From assembly GCF_000737595.1 (NCBI RefSeq), contig NZ_CP006271.1, positions 2,356,001 through 2,420,000 of the forward strand: 64,000 nucleotides of DNA, in the 5' to 3' direction. This document shows positions 19,955 to 29,159 of this stretch, piece by piece. The stretch's first letter is position 1; the number at the start of each line of letters is the position of its first letter. Origin of the DNA: Synechococcus sp. KORDI-52. GTDB lineage: Bacteria; Cyanobacteriota; Cyanobacteriia; PCC-6307; Cyanobiaceae. The notes under the pieces were generated by a model that was given only the letters and a program-made list of their open reading frames with translations, did no database searches and had not been told where the DNA came from. Made by a program: the position numbers and the translations under genes.

Positions 19955-21738
19955 GAGGTTGGGGCGTTAAGAACCGGCATGGGAGCCGGAAGGCCCACCA
20001 TTTCAGCATTGCTTTTGCCGGGAGGGACCATCGGATAGCAGTTCTCTCCACGGCGAACGTGGATGTCAATCAGCATCGGACCTGGAGCGTTCAGCGCCGC
20101 CTCAAGATCACGACGCAACGACTCTCGCTCGCGAATGTGAACACCGTTCACACCAAAAGCACTGGCGAGAGCCACGAAATCCGGCATTCCATTGAGCATG
20201 TCGGAGGCGGAGTAGCGCTCCTCGTAGAAACTCTCCTGCCACTGGCGCACCATGCCCTGCCAGTGGTTATTGACGATCACCACCTTCACCGGGAGTCCAT
20301 AGGCCGCAAGGGTTCCCAGCTCTTGAATGTTCATCAGGATGCTGGCGTCACCGGCAATGCACACCACCTGACGGTCGGGACAGGCCACCTGGGCACCCAT
20401 CGCTGCCGGCATGCCGAATCCCATGGTGCCAAGCCCGGCACTGCTGATCCATCCACGGGGACCATTGCGCAGGTACTGCGCGGCCCACATCTGATGCTGC
20501 CCAACATCGGTGGTCACGATGGCGTTCGGCGCCAGGTCGCGAACGGCCAGCAACACCTCCTGGGGATACAAGGCGCCTTCGGAGGGGGGGACGGCGAGGG
20601 GATAGGTCTGTTTCCACTCGGCGATACGCGCCAGCCAGGGGGCCGTGCGGGGTTGCACCTCCTCGTGCAGGCTCAGCTCCACCAAGCGCGCAACGCTCAG
20701 GCCCAGATCACCGAGCACTGCCACATCAGGACGACGGGTCTTGCCGATCTCAGCCGGATCAATCTCAAAGTGAATCACCCGGGCGCTGGGAGCAAAGGTG
20801 TCGAGCTTGCCGGTGACCCGATCGTCAAAACGGGCGCCAACGGCAATCAACAAATCGCACTCAGTGACAGCGAAATTGGCATAGGCCGTTCCGTGCATGC
20901 CGAGCATGCCCACCGAGAGGGGGTCGTTTTCATCGAAGGCACCCTTCCCCATCAACGTCGTGGTGACGGGGATCTGGAAGCGCTCAGCGATCACCCGCAG
21001 GCTGTCGTGGGCGCCGGCAGAGATCGCACCGCCGCCCACGTACAGAAGGGGACGCTCCGACTCGGTCATCAGTTCAAGCGCCGAAAGAATCGGCTCATCC
21101 CGGGGGGGCTGCGGCTTGCGGAAGCCTTTGGGCACGATGGCCCCGGGCTCCACCGGCACGTAGTCGAACATCTCCTGACCCACATCTTTGGGGATGTCGA
21201 TCAACACAGGCCCCGGACGACCACTGGCTGCAATCAAAAAGGCCTGAGCAACAATGGAGGCAAGATCCGCCGGATCACGAACCACCCAGGAATGCTTCAC
21301 GATCGGCAGAGTAATGCCGAAGATGTCGGTTTCCTGGAAGGCATCAGTACCAATCGCCTGACGGGGCACCTGACCGGTGATCACCACCATGGGCACCGAA
21401 TCCATCTGGGCTGTGGCGATGCCGGTGACAAGGTTGGTGGCGCCCGGCCCTGATGTGCCAAAACAAACGCCTACTTTTCCGGTGGCGCGGGCATAGGCAT
21501 CGGCCGCGTGGGTGCCGGCCTGCTCGTGCCGCACCAAAATGTGCTTGACCCACCCCTCGCTTTCAGCGATATGGAGCGCGTCGTAAATGGGAAGGATCGC
21601 GCCGCCGGGGTAGCCGAAGATCGTGTCAACGCCATGACGCCGCAGCGCATCCATCAGGGCGGTGGCCCCGGACATTTTCTGCCCACCGTTTCCGGCCTGC
21701 TGCCCAGTGACAACCGAGGAGGCGGAGGTGAGAGTCAC
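19951..21738 (-). CDS. ilvB: Acetolactate synthase large subunit
   Basis: This is the ThDP-dependent enzyme that condenses pyruvate (with pyruvate or 2-oxobutyrate) at the start of branched-chain amino-acid synthesis. The 595-residue protein shows the FGYPGGAILPIYDAL opening, the catalytic glutamate in VRHEQAGTHAADAYAR, the GTSGPGATNLVTGIATAQMDS block, and the ThDP-binding GDASILMNIQELGTLAAYGLPVKVVIVNNHWQGM region cut by a normal loop. The start is a GTG at 21738. It leads a minus-strand operon with the small nuclease-like and membrane genes; the regulatory small subunit is not in the window. Confidence 0.96.
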   Translation of the reverse strand: MTLTSASSVVTGQQAGNGGQKMSGATALMDALRRHGVDTIFGYPGGAILPIYDALHIAESEGWVKHILVRHEQAGTHAADAYARATGKVGVCFGTSGPGATNLVTGIATAQMDSVPMVVITGQVPRQAIGTDAFQETDIFGITLPIVKHSWVVRDPADLASIVAQAFLIAASGRPGPVLIDIPKDVGQEMFDYVPVEPGAIVPKGFRKPQPPRDEPILSALELMTESERPLLYVGGGAISAGAHDSLRVIAERFQIPVTTTLMGKGAFDENDPLSVGMLGMHGTAYANFAVTECDLLIAVGARFDDRVTGKLDTFAPSARVIHFEIDPAEIGKTRRPDVAVLGDLGLSVARLVELSLHEEVQPRTAPWLARIAEWKQTYPLAVPPSEGALYPQEVLLAVRDLAPNAIVTTDVGQHQMWAAQYLRNGPRGWISSAGLGTMGFGMPAAMGAQVACPDRQVVCIAGDASILMNIQELGTLAAYGLPVKVVIVNNHWQGMVRQWQESFYEERYSASDMLNGMPDFVALASAFGVNGVHIRERESLRRDLEAALNAPGPMLIDIHVRRGENCYPMVPPGKSNAEMVGLPAPMPVLNAPTS

Positions 21739-21795
21739 AGAGGCGACCTGGTCATTGACCCTCCAGATTAAGGTCCTGAAGCACCCCTGGCTTGA

Positions 21796-22971
21796 TCAGA
21801 GCAAGCCGAGGGCGTGCAGCGGCCCCTGACCACTGATCAGTTCGAGCAGGAATGCCGAAAAACCGACCATGGCCAGACGCCCGTTCCAGACCTCAGAACT
21901 GTTGTTCCAGCCCCATTCCCACTTCTCCTGGGGATAGAGCTTCACCTTGGTGGGAAGCTCCGCAGCCGCATCGAGACTCACCTCAGGGCCCTGCAGGCTG
22001 GTGGTGACCAGATCCGCCAGTCCGTCAATGAAAGGGGCATAGGTATCAAGAGCCCGGACCCGGCGGAAGTTCACCACCCCTGCTTCGGTGGCCAGCTCCC
22101 GGTATTCGATGTCGATTTCCTCCAGCGTCTCGATGTGTTCGCTGACAAAGCTGATGGGCACCACCACAAGGTCGTTGGTCTTGGCTTGGCCCAACTCTTC
22201 AAGCGCCTCCTCGGTGTAGGGCTTGAGCCACTCCACGGGGCCCACCCGGCTCTGATAAGCGAGGGTGAAAGGGTTGTCGTGGCCCATCTGAACAGCCAGT
22301 TCCTTCATGATCAGGCGAGTGCAGGCTTCGATCTCCTTCTGATATGGATCACCCGCCTCTTCGACGTAGCTCTTGGGCACGCCATGGGCACTGAAGAAGA
22401 CATGGGCCTTGGTGGGGTCGTCGCTGTTGCGGACCTCTTCGGCAATGAGCTCGGCCATGGCCTTCACATAGCCGGGATGGTCGAACCAACTGCGAATGCA
22501 GCGGATCGGCAGCTTTTCAAAGGAGGGATCCGCCTGACGCAGGCGCTGCAGCTCGCGGAAGCTCGATCCGCTGGTGCTGATCGAGAAATGGGGATAGAGG
22601 GGGAGCACCACCACCTCATCCATGCCATCGGCCTTGATGTCCGCCACGGCGGATTCGGTGAAGGGATGCCAGTAGCGCATGGCCACATAACTGGTGGCGT
22701 CAATGCCGCGCTGGCGCAGCAGGCTCTGCAGTTCCCGGGCCTGCTGCTCGGTGATCCGCCGCAACGGTGATCCACCGCCGATAGAGCGGTAGGCCTCCTG
22801 CGACTTGCCACTGCGGAGGGTGCTGATCAACCAAGCCAGCGGTTTCTGTAAGGCCGGACTGGGCAGCCGGATGATCTCCGGATCAGCGAACAGGTTGTAA
22901 AGAAACGGTCCAACGTCCTGGATGCGCTCCGGGCCACCCAGGTTCAGCAGGACGACACCGACGCGAGACAT
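21796..22971 (-). CDS. hemH: Ferrochelatase with C-terminal chlorophyll a/b-binding-like domain
   Basis: HemH inserts Fe2+ into protoporphyrin IX to make protoheme. The catalytic body (about 320 residues) has [14 protein letters not shown] near the start, the [19 protein letters not shown] motif with the catalytic histidine, and [16 protein letters not shown]. After a linker, residues about 350-391 hold a single transmembrane segment with the NGRLAMVGF motif of chlorophyll-binding (CAB/HLIP-like) proteins, typical of cyanobacterial and plastid type ferrochelatases and able to bind pigment. It is head to head with the recombinase gene, 72 bases away. Confidence 0.96.
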   Translation of the reverse strand: MSRVGVVLLNLGGPERIQDVGPFLYNLFADPEIIRLPSPALQKPLAWLISTLRSGKSQEAYRSIGGGSPLRRITEQQARELQSLLRQRGIDATSYVAMRYWHPFTESAVADIKADGMDEVVVLPLYPHFSISTSGSSFRELQRLRQADPSFEKLPIRCIRSWFDHPGYVKAMAELIAEEVRNSDDPTKAHVFFSAHGVPKSYVEEAGDPYQKEIEACTRLIMKELAVQMGHDNPFTLAYQSRVGPVEWLKPYTEEALEELGQAKTNDLVVVPISFVSEHIETLEEIDIEYRELATEAGVVNFRRVRALDTYAPFIDGLADLVTTSLQGPEVSLDAAAELPTKVKLYPQEKWEWGWNNSSEVWNGRLAMVGFSAFLLELISGQGPLHALGLL

Positions 22972-23043
22972 ACCGATCAGAACGGTTTTCGGGGGTTGAG
23001 CCTAGCCGCCACGGACGCGATCCTTGGTTCCAACAACACATTT

Positions 23044-24198
23044 ATGGAGCTCAAAAGTGCACTGGAGACCGCCAATGCGCAGCTGGCGGCACAGGGGTCA
23101 CGCCTGCGCATCGAACAGCGGGGGCGGCGGCTGAACCTGCGCGGGCCGCTGCCCCTGCGCAGCGATGCCACTCGCAACGGCTTGCAACGGATCAGCCTGG
23201 GGTTGATGGCCGATCCCCCAGGGGTCAGTCAAGCGCTGAGCACCGCGGCCCTGGTGCAGCTGCAGTTGGACCAACGCAGTTTTGATTGGACGCTCTGGTC
23301 GGCCCCCAGCTCACCCACCAAAGCCAAGGGGCGCTCCATCGACATCCAAGCCGCCCTCGACACTTTTGAAGTGGCGTTTTTTTCCGACCCACGTCGACGC
23401 CGTTCCCCAGCGAGCAGTCGCACCACCTGGACCAGCGCATATCTGCCTTACCTGCGGCGCCTGGCCCATCTACACGGTGATCAGCCCCTGGAGCCGGCAC
23501 TTCTGATGCAGACGCTGACCAGTTACGACGACGGCAGCCGCAGTCGCCAGCAATGCGCCACGGCCCTGGCGGCCCTGGCCCGGCACCTGGAGCTGCCGTT
23601 ACCGGAGGACTGGCGCCAGGAGGCCGGTGGCTATGGCCTGCACCGGGCCCGCTTCCGCCAGCTGCCCACCGACCCGCAGATTCTGGAGGCCGCAGGCCGC
23701 ATTCCCAACCCGCAATGGCGCCTGGCCTATGCCCTGATGGCCACCTATGGCCTGCGCAACCATGAGGTGTTCTTCTGCGATTGCTCCTCCCTTGCTCCTG
23801 GTGGCGATCGGGTGTTGCGGGTGCTGCCCACGACCAAAACCGGTGAGCACCAGAGCTGGCCATTCCACCCCGACTGGGTCGAGCGCTTTGGGCTGCAGGA
23901 GCTTGCGGAAAACCCGGCCGCCCTGCCGGCCATCAAGACCGATCTGCGCCGCACCACCCTGCAGCAGGTGGGGCGCCGGGTGAGTGAGCAGTTCCGGCGC
24001 TACGAGCTGCCAATCACCCCCTACGACCTGCGCCACGCCTGGGCCGTGCGCACCATCCACGTCGGCCTGCCCGACACCGTCGCCGCCAGAATGATGGGGC
24101 ACTCGGTGACGATCCACACCCGGACCTATCACCACTGGATCACCCGACGTGACCAGCAGCAGGCGGTGGATGCAGCCCTGGCCCGTCGACCGGCCTGA
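23044..24198 (+). CDS. Tyrosine-family site-specific recombinase/integrase
   Basis: The 384-residue protein (from the ATG at 23044) has a variable N-terminal DNA-binding half and a C-terminal catalytic domain with the first arginine in ATYGLRNHEVF, a TYR-type YDLRHAWAVR box II (tyrosine in place of the usual histidine before DLR), MMGHSVTIHTRTYHHW holding the late histidine and the likely nucleophile tyrosine in RTYHH. No attachment sites, phage genes or cargo genes surround it; the neighbours are housekeeping genes, so it looks like a resident chromosomal recombinase rather than a recent element. The partner site and function are unknown. Confidence 0.83.
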   Translation: MELKSALETANAQLAAQGSRLRIEQRGRRLNLRGPLPLRSDATRNGLQRISLGLMADPPGVSQALSTAALVQLQLDQRSFDWTLWSAPSSPTKAKGRSIDIQAALDTFEVAFFSDPRRRRSPASSRTTWTSAYLPYLRRLAHLHGDQPLEPALLMQTLTSYDDGSRSRQQCATALAALARHLELPLPEDWRQEAGGYGLHRARFRQLPTDPQILEAAGRIPNPQWRLAYALMATYGLRNHEVFFCDCSSLAPGGDRVLRVLPTTKTGEHQSWPFHPDWVERFGLQELAENPAALPAIKTDLRRTTLQQVGRRVSEQFRRYELPITPYDLRHAWAVRTIHVGLPDTVAARMMGHSVTIHTRTYHHWITRRDQQQAVDAALARRPA

Positions 24199-24229
24199 CC
24201 GGAACCTGACTGTTGTTTGACCATCAACG

Positions 24230-24862
24230 ATGACGTCTTTTCTGAGGCCACTGGCCTACCGCTACCGCTGGATTTACGACACGGTCACAGCGGTGTCATC
24301 GCTGAGTGTGGGTGGGGTAGAGCGCCTGCGGGGCCTGGGGCTCGAGGCGTTGCAGCCCCATCTCAAGCCAGGCGTGGCGGTGCTTGATCTCTGCTGCGGC
24401 AGTGGCGAAGCAGCGGCCCCTTGGCTGGCGGCGGGCTATGCGGTGACGGGGCTCGATATTTCCGCCCGCGCCCTGGATCTCGCCGCCCAACGCCACCCCA
24501 GCCTGGAGCGGGTGGAGGGGCTGGCCGAAGAGCCCCCACTGGCCGATGCCAGCTTCAGCGCCATTCAGCTGAGCGTGGCCCTGCACGAATTCCCCCGCAG
24601 CGATCGTGAACGGGTGCTGCGCAGTGCCCTGAGGTTGCTGGAACCGGGCGGCTGGTTAGTGCTTGTGGATCTGCATCCAGCCGGACCCTGGCTGAAGCTT
24701 CCCCAACAGTTGTTTTGTGCCCTGTTTGAAACCGACACCGCCACCGCCATGCTGGAGGACAACCTCCCCGCCGAGCTGGAGCAACTCGGGTTCAGCAGCG
24801 TGAGCCAGGAGCTGCTGGCGGGACAGGCCCTGCAACGCATCACCGCCACTCGGCCTCGATAG
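24230..24862 (+). CDS. Class I SAM-dependent methyltransferase
   Basis: The 210-residue protein has the SAM-binding motif VLDLCCGSGEAAAPWL at about 47-62, the motif-II GLDISARALDLA strand, and the LREF-like post-motif segment IQLSVALHEFPR, then LEPGGWLVLVDLHP. This is the Methyltransf_11/25 pattern. The N-terminal YRWIYDTVTAVSSLSVGG resembles quinone-biosynthesis-type methyltransferases (MenG/UbiE-like), but substrate assignment is not supported. It lies between the recombinase and cobO on the same strand with short gaps. Confidence 0.8.
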   Translation: MTSFLRPLAYRYRWIYDTVTAVSSLSVGGVERLRGLGLEALQPHLKPGVAVLDLCCGSGEAAAPWLAAGYAVTGLDISARALDLAAQRHPSLERVEGLAEEPPLADASFSAIQLSVALHEFPRSDRERVLRSALRLLEPGGWLVLVDLHPAGPWLKLPQQLFCALFETDTATAMLEDNLPAELEQLGFSSVSQELLAGQALQRITATRPR

Positions 24863-24884
24863 AACCAACAACGCCCCTCCTTTA

Positions 24885-25550
24885 ATGAGCACGAACGACC
24901 TCGATCAATCCGCCGCGGAGCTGGGCATGGGGGGCAAGCTCGCCCCCGAAACCGACGACGCCGGATACCGCAAACGGATGGAGCGGCGCCAGCAGGTGCA
25001 AAAGCAACGTGTGGAGGAACGCAACAAGGAGAAGGGGCTGGTGCTGGTGTTCACCGGCCAGGGCAAAGGCAAAACCACCGCCGGGCTTGGGCTGGTGCTG
25101 CGCACCCTCGGCCATGGGGAGCGGGTGGCCATTGTTCAATTCATCAAGGGGGGCTGGGAACCCGGCGAAGCACGGTCCCTGCAGGCCTTCGGTGAGCAGG
25201 TGAGCTGGCATGCCCTGGGGGAAGGCTTCACCTGGGAGACCCAGAACCGAGAGCGGGATCAACACCTGGTGGAGACGGCCTGGCAGACGGCCCTGGGCTA
25301 CCTGCGCGATGCCAGCGTGAAATTGGTGCTGCTCGACGAGCTCAATGTGGCCTTGAAACTGGGCTATATCGAGCCCGGCACGGTGATCGCCGGATTGAAC
25401 GAGCGACCGGAGCTCACCCACGTTGCGGTGACCGGCCGGGGCGCACCAGCCGAGCTGGTGGAGCGGGCCGATCTGGTGACAGAGATGACCCTGGTGCATC
25501 ACCCCTTCCGCGAACAGGGGGTGAAGGCCCAGGCGGGCATCGAGTTTTAA
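24885..25550 (+). CDS. cobO: Cob(I)yrinic acid a,c-diamide adenosyltransferase
   Basis: CobO (BtuR/CobA type) transfers the adenosyl group from ATP to the cobalt of corrinoids in B12 synthesis. The 221-residue protein has the P-loop variant FTGQGKGKTTAGLG at about 55-67, the VAIVQFIKGGWEPGEAR block, the conserved VKLVLLDELNVALKLGY segment and the VAVTGRGAPAELVERADLVTEM stretch. The N-terminal 45 residues are highly charged. It matches the other cobalamin gene in the window, cobK, in indicating de novo B12 synthesis. Confidence 0.93.
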   Translation: MSTNDLDQSAAELGMGGKLAPETDDAGYRKRMERRQQVQKQRVEERNKEKGLVLVFTGQGKGKTTAGLGLVLRTLGHGERVAIVQFIKGGWEPGEARSLQAFGEQVSWHALGEGFTWETQNRERDQHLVETAWQTALGYLRDASVKLVLLDELNVALKLGYIEPGTVIAGLNERPELTHVAVTGRGAPAELVERADLVTEMTLVHHPFREQGVKAQAGIEF

Positions 25551-25568
25551 AGGTTGAACACCCCAGCC

Positions 25569-25763
25569 TTAGGCCGCTTCAGCCGCCTCGAGATCGTCCT
25601 GCAAATGACGGGTGGCCGCGGTGAGCACCGAGAGCCCACTCACCAGCAGTGCGCGATGCACCTGAGGCTCACGCCAACAGTCCGGATCCTGGCTGGCCCG
25701 TTCCAAGGCTGAAAGCGTGAGACGGGCCATCACACCGCTATGGGTGGCATCGGTCTCGGGCAT
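25569..25763 (-). CDS. Small conserved-looking protein, unknown function
   Basis: From the ATG at 25763 the product is 64 residues: acidic start (MPETDATHSG), a helical Ala/Leu-rich middle and an acidic C-terminus (QDDLEAAEAA). The frame is open further upstream to 25859 but that overlaps the start of pyrH. It is tail to tail with cobO and head to head with pyrH. No family is recognised; the helical composition is the only observation. Confidence 0.5.
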   Translation of the reverse strand: MPETDATHSGVMARLTLSALERASQDPDCWREPQVHRALLVSGLSVLTAATRHLQDDLEAAEAA

Positions 25764-25846
25764 CAAACAGCCGCAGTTTTCCCATCTAAGCGGCGATTCA
25801 AGGCTTGTGCCAATGCTTGCTACTGTCGAAAGGATCTGGACGGTAG

Positions 25847-26560
25847 ATGACCTACACACGCGTCCTGCTGAAACTCAGCGGCGAAGCTCTGATGGGATCT
25901 CAGGGCTATGGCATCGACCCCGCCATTGTTCAATCGATTGCCTCCGATGTAGCCAAGGTGGTGGCCAATGGCACCCAGCTGGCGATCGTCGTGGGCGGCG
26001 GCAACATCTTTCGCGGCCTCAAGGGTTCTGCGGCGGGTATGGAACGGGCGACAGCTGACTACGTCGGCATGTTGGCCACGGTGATGAACGCCATCACCCT
26101 CCAAGACGGGCTCGAGAGAGCTGGCGTTCCCACACGGGTGCAGACCGCCATCGCCATGCAGGAGGTGGCGGAGCCTTACATCCGCCGTAAAGCCATTCGG
26201 CATCTGGAAAAGAACCGGGTGGTGGTGTTCGGCGCCGGTTGCGGAAACCCTTTCTTCACCACCGACACCACTGCGGCCCTTCGGGCCGCTGAAATCAATG
26301 CCGATGTGGTGTTCAAGGCCACCAAGGTGGATGGGGTTTACGACAAGGACCCGGCCAAGCACATCGATGCGGTGAAGCATGCACAGCTCAGCTACCAGGA
26401 TGTGCTCAGCGGCGAGTTGGGGGTGATGGACAGCACCGCCATCGCCCTTTGCAAAGACAACAACATCCCGATTGTTGTTTTCAACCTGTTTGAACCTGGC
26501 AACATCGGCAGAGCCGTGGCCGGGGAACCGATCGGGTCCCGCATCGGCGACCCCGCCTAA
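25847..26560 (+). CDS. pyrH: Uridylate kinase
   Basis: UMP kinase phosphorylates UMP to UDP with ATP in pyrimidine synthesis and is a hexameric amino-acid-kinase-fold enzyme. The 237-residue protein has [10 protein letters not shown] near the start, [11 protein letters not shown] at about 46-56, the [19 protein letters not shown] block near 127-145 and the [13 protein letters not shown] region. The length is typical. frr follows 39 bases later, a very widespread pairing. Confidence 0.97.
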   Translation: MTYTRVLLKLSGEALMGSQGYGIDPAIVQSIASDVAKVVANGTQLAIVVGGGNIFRGLKGSAAGMERATADYVGMLATVMNAITLQDGLERAGVPTRVQTAIAMQEVAEPYIRRKAIRHLEKNRVVVFGAGCGNPFFTTDTTAALRAAEINADVVFKATKVDGVYDKDPAKHIDAVKHAQLSYQDVLSGELGVMDSTAIALCKDNNIPIVVFNLFEPGNIGRAVAGEPIGSRIGDPA

Positions 26561-26599
26561 CAACGCCACCCAGTACGCACGCCTCCTTCCTCAGCAACC

Positions 26600-27148
26600 A
26601 TGTCTACCCAGGACCTCGAAGCCAGCATGCGCAAGTCGGTGGAGGCCACCCAGCGCAACTTCAACACCATCCGCACCGGCCGTGCCAATGCCTCCCTGCT
26701 GGACCGCATCAGCGTTGAGTACTACGGCGCCGAAACCCCACTGAAGTCCCTGGCGACCCTATCGACCCCGGATTCCCAGACGATCCAGATCCAGCCGTTC
26801 GACATCAGCGCCCTGGCCTCGATCGAAAAAGCGATTGCCATGAGTGAGCTGGGCTTCACCCCCAACAACGACGGCAAGATCATCCGCATCAACGTGCCCC
26901 CCCTCACCGAGGAGCGCCGCAAGGAGTTCTGCAAGCTGGCGTCGAAGTACGCCGAAGAAGGAAAGGTGGCCCTGCGCAACCTGCGCCGTGACGCGATCGA
27001 CAAGATCAAAAAGCAGGAAAAAGAGGGCGACTTCTCGGAAGATCAGAGCCGTGATGAGCAAGAAAGCGTGCAAAAAACCCTCGATAAATTCATCGCTGAA
27101 CTCGAGAAGCACCTGGCCACCAAGGAAGCCGACATCCTCAAAGTCTGA
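26600..27148 (+). CDS. frr: Ribosome recycling factor
   Basis: RRF splits post-termination ribosomes together with EF-G. The 182-residue protein has the start [21 protein letters not shown], the [12 protein letters not shown] segment, the [16 protein letters not shown] domain-II region, and the [18 protein letters not shown] stretch, followed by the lysine-rich helix [16 protein letters not shown]. It follows pyrH in the standard order. After its stop comes a 181-base gap before the carotenoid oxygenase gene. Confidence 0.97.
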   Translation: MSTQDLEASMRKSVEATQRNFNTIRTGRANASLLDRISVEYYGAETPLKSLATLSTPDSQTIQIQPFDISALASIEKAIAMSELGFTPNNDGKIIRINVPPLTEERRKEFCKLASKYAEEGKVALRNLRRDAIDKIKKQEKEGDFSEDQSRDEQESVQKTLDKFIAELEKHLATKEADILKV

Positions 27149-27329
27149 CGATCTTCATTGGATTGAGTCGTCAATGGGTGCTTGAGTTGAGCCATCTGGC
27201 TGAAGCATCTGCTGGAGGAAGGGCCCAACTCCTTCGACCAGCCATCAGCTGGTTGCAATGGCTTGACCACCTCGGAGTGAGAGGGTTTCGCTTTCTGGCA
27301 AGAATCCGAATACCGAGAGCAGGATCCCC
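27149..27329. other. Intergenic gap upstream of the carotenoid oxygenase gene
   Basis: No gene is supported here. A TTG-started open frame of about 70 codons (from 27163) runs into the carotenoid oxygenase gene, lacks a recognisable domain and is probably chance. The end near 27315-27325 (GAGAGCAGGATCCCC) provides a weak ribosome-binding element for the next gene. No hairpin terminator for frr is obvious. Confidence 0.4.
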
Positions 27330-28673
27330 ATGGTCGAATCCGCAGTTGACCTCAGCCAAGGAGTTTTCCGCCCCGTAAGCGAGGAGATCAGCACCGGACC
27401 ACTGGACTGTTCAGGTTCGATACCCACTGATCTCAACGGTCGGTGGCTGCGCAACGGACCGAACCCTCACAACGGCAGCTTCATTGGGAATGACACCTTT
27501 TCTTGGTTTCTCGGTGACGGGATGGTGCACGGCATCCATCTAGAGAACGGCCAAGCTCTCAGCTATACCAACCGCTGGGTGAAGACGGCCACGTTGGCCA
27601 GAGCGCAGGGGCAAGACGTTGAAACGGATACGCCAGCCAACACCAACATCATCCGACTCGGCGACCAGCTCCTGGCGCTCTGTGAGGGCGGGGTCCCTCA
27701 TCAGATGACGAACGACTTGACCACCGTCGGCCCTCAGGACTTCGGGGGCGCACTGCCCGGCGGCCACATGACGGCTCACCCCAAGTTCGATGCTGCGACA
27801 GGGGAAACGATTGCGTTCGACTACGACTGGAAGCAACCATTCGGGCGCTATTTCATCTTCAATTCGGCGGGGACGATCACGCACAGCTCGGAGATCCCCT
27901 TGGACGGACCGAGCATGATGCACGACTTTGCAGTCACAGCCAGCCGCTCGATCTTCCTGGATCTACCGGTCGTTTTTGATCTGAAAATGGCGATGCACGG
28001 ACGAGCGATGCCCTACCGGTGGACTCCGGATTACAAGGCACGACTTGGTGTATTACCGCGCTATGAGGACGGTGCTGCGATCCGATGGTTTGAGATCGAA
28101 CCCTGCTTCATCTTCCACACCATGAACGCCTATGACGACGGTGACTCGGTTGTCTTGGACGCGGTCCGATACGAGCGCCTGCTCAGATTTGATTTCGATT
28201 CTGACGCGTTCATACCCGACGATTCCCCGGGCATCCTTACCCGCTTCGAGCTCAATCTTGCAACTGGTCAGGTAAGGGAGAGTGTGCTCTGCGACGCCAA
28301 TGTGGAGTTTCCACGTGTGGGTGAAGCGCTGGTTGGTCAGCCGTATCGGGCCGGATACGCAGTGGAGTTCGCACCCAACCTCATGGACACCTTGGGGCTG
28401 ATCCGTTTCGATACCGATTCGGGCAACGTGACCCGTTGGCAGCATCAGCCTGGAGATGCTGTCGGAGAACCACTGTTCGTTCCACGGCAAGGGGCTGAGC
28501 CTCTTACGGCCACGGACGGCTATCTGCTGTACCCGCTGTATCGGGGCAACGAAGACCGTTCCGCCCTGCAGATTCGCGATGCAGGCAATCTGGCTGGCGG
28601 CGTGTTGGCGTCGATTGAGCTACCGACGAGGATCCCGGCAGGCTTCCATGGCAACTGGATTTCTGCCAGCTGA
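27330..28673 (+). CDS. Carotenoid oxygenase (RPE65/CCD family)
   Basis: The 447-residue protein is a non-haem iron carotenoid- or stilbene-cleavage dioxygenase with the four histidine ligands visible in the expected contexts: GHMTAHPKFD (about 148-153), MMHDFA (about 198), FIFHTMNAY (about 265) and GFHGNW near the C-terminus. The N-terminal LNGRWLRNGPNP is the family hallmark. The cleavage substrate cannot be deduced. Compared with its neighbours it uses more CGA, TTG, TCG and TTA-type codons and has spacious flanks, which suggests transfer from another bacterium or a weakly expressed gene. No companion genes are obvious. Confidence 0.88.
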   Translation: MVESAVDLSQGVFRPVSEEISTGPLDCSGSIPTDLNGRWLRNGPNPHNGSFIGNDTFSWFLGDGMVHGIHLENGQALSYTNRWVKTATLARAQGQDVETDTPANTNIIRLGDQLLALCEGGVPHQMTNDLTTVGPQDFGGALPGGHMTAHPKFDAATGETIAFDYDWKQPFGRYFIFNSAGTITHSSEIPLDGPSMMHDFAVTASRSIFLDLPVVFDLKMAMHGRAMPYRWTPDYKARLGVLPRYEDGAAIRWFEIEPCFIFHTMNAYDDGDSVVLDAVRYERLLRFDFDSDAFIPDDSPGILTRFELNLATGQVRESVLCDANVEFPRVGEALVGQPYRAGYAVEFAPNLMDTLGLIRFDTDSGNVTRWQHQPGDAVGEPLFVPRQGAEPLTATDGYLLYPLYRGNEDRSALQIRDAGNLAGGVLASIELPTRIPAGFHGNWISAS

Positions 28674-28795
28674 ACAACTTCAGCCAATCGGGGATGGAGC
28701 GAATCGCGGAGTTTCAGGAACGCCAGGAGGCCGAACAGCCCGGACCAAGAGCCTGTCTTCAAACCCAGCTTTGGCTCCATCGCCTCGCAATCTGA

Positions 28796-28975
28796 TCAGA
28801 ACAACCAGGTGCCCAACAGCAGGCCAATGACCAGACCTTTCAGCCAAACCAACGCAGCCATCTGATATTCAGACAGACCAAGCTTGCCCTTGATCCAGAA
28901 GAAGACCTTCTTATCAGCGAAGACAAGAGCCCGGATTGGTTTCCAGGGTGCCAACCCGTGCCGGAACCAGTTCAT
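28796..28975 (-). CDS. 59-residue single-pass membrane protein, unknown
   Basis: The minus strand encodes a 59-residue product starting MNWFRHGLAPWKPIRALVFA, with a basic and aromatic N-terminal half (DKKVFFWIKGKLGLSEYQ) and a hydrophobic C-terminal segment (ALVWLKGLVIGLLLGTWLF) ending at TGA. This organisation, amphipathic basic region then membrane anchor, looks genuine. The frame lies wholly between the carotenoid oxygenase and the flavoprotein gene. I recognise no named family. Confidence 0.6.
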   Translation of the reverse strand: MNWFRHGLAPWKPIRALVFADKKVFFWIKGKLGLSEYQMAALVWLKGLVIGLLLGTWLF

Positions 28976-29159
28976 CAGCCATCAACGGCAGCTAAGGGGT
29001 GTTTAGCGGGAGCCCACCTAATCGGCTCGTCGACAAAGCCTCCTTTGGCAGTGTTCACACCCGTTCAGGAGCGAGGATGCTCGCCATTCATTGGGCATTC
29101 AGGCTGGTGCTTCGACGAAAGAACCAAGTCCGGACCAGAGTTAACCCCACCCTCAACGT

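Noticed and set aside
19774-21453. 559-codon open frame on the plus strand opposite ilvB
   Set aside because: Antisense shadow due to codon bias in ilvB; its amino-acid content (His/Gly/Gln-rich) is typical of such shadows.
23044-24198. Recombinase gene as part of a prophage or island
   Set aside because: No att-like repeats, phage genes or cargo genes flank it; neighbouring genes are core housekeeping genes.
27163-27378. TTG-started open frame before the carotenoid oxygenase
   Set aside because: It runs into the next gene and has no conserved domain or ribosome-binding site.
28520-28780. 86-codon minus-strand frame overlapping the end of the carotenoid oxygenase
   Set aside because: Its C-terminal part is antisense to a convincing gene and the N-terminal part shows no family; the 28796-28975 frame is a better candidate.
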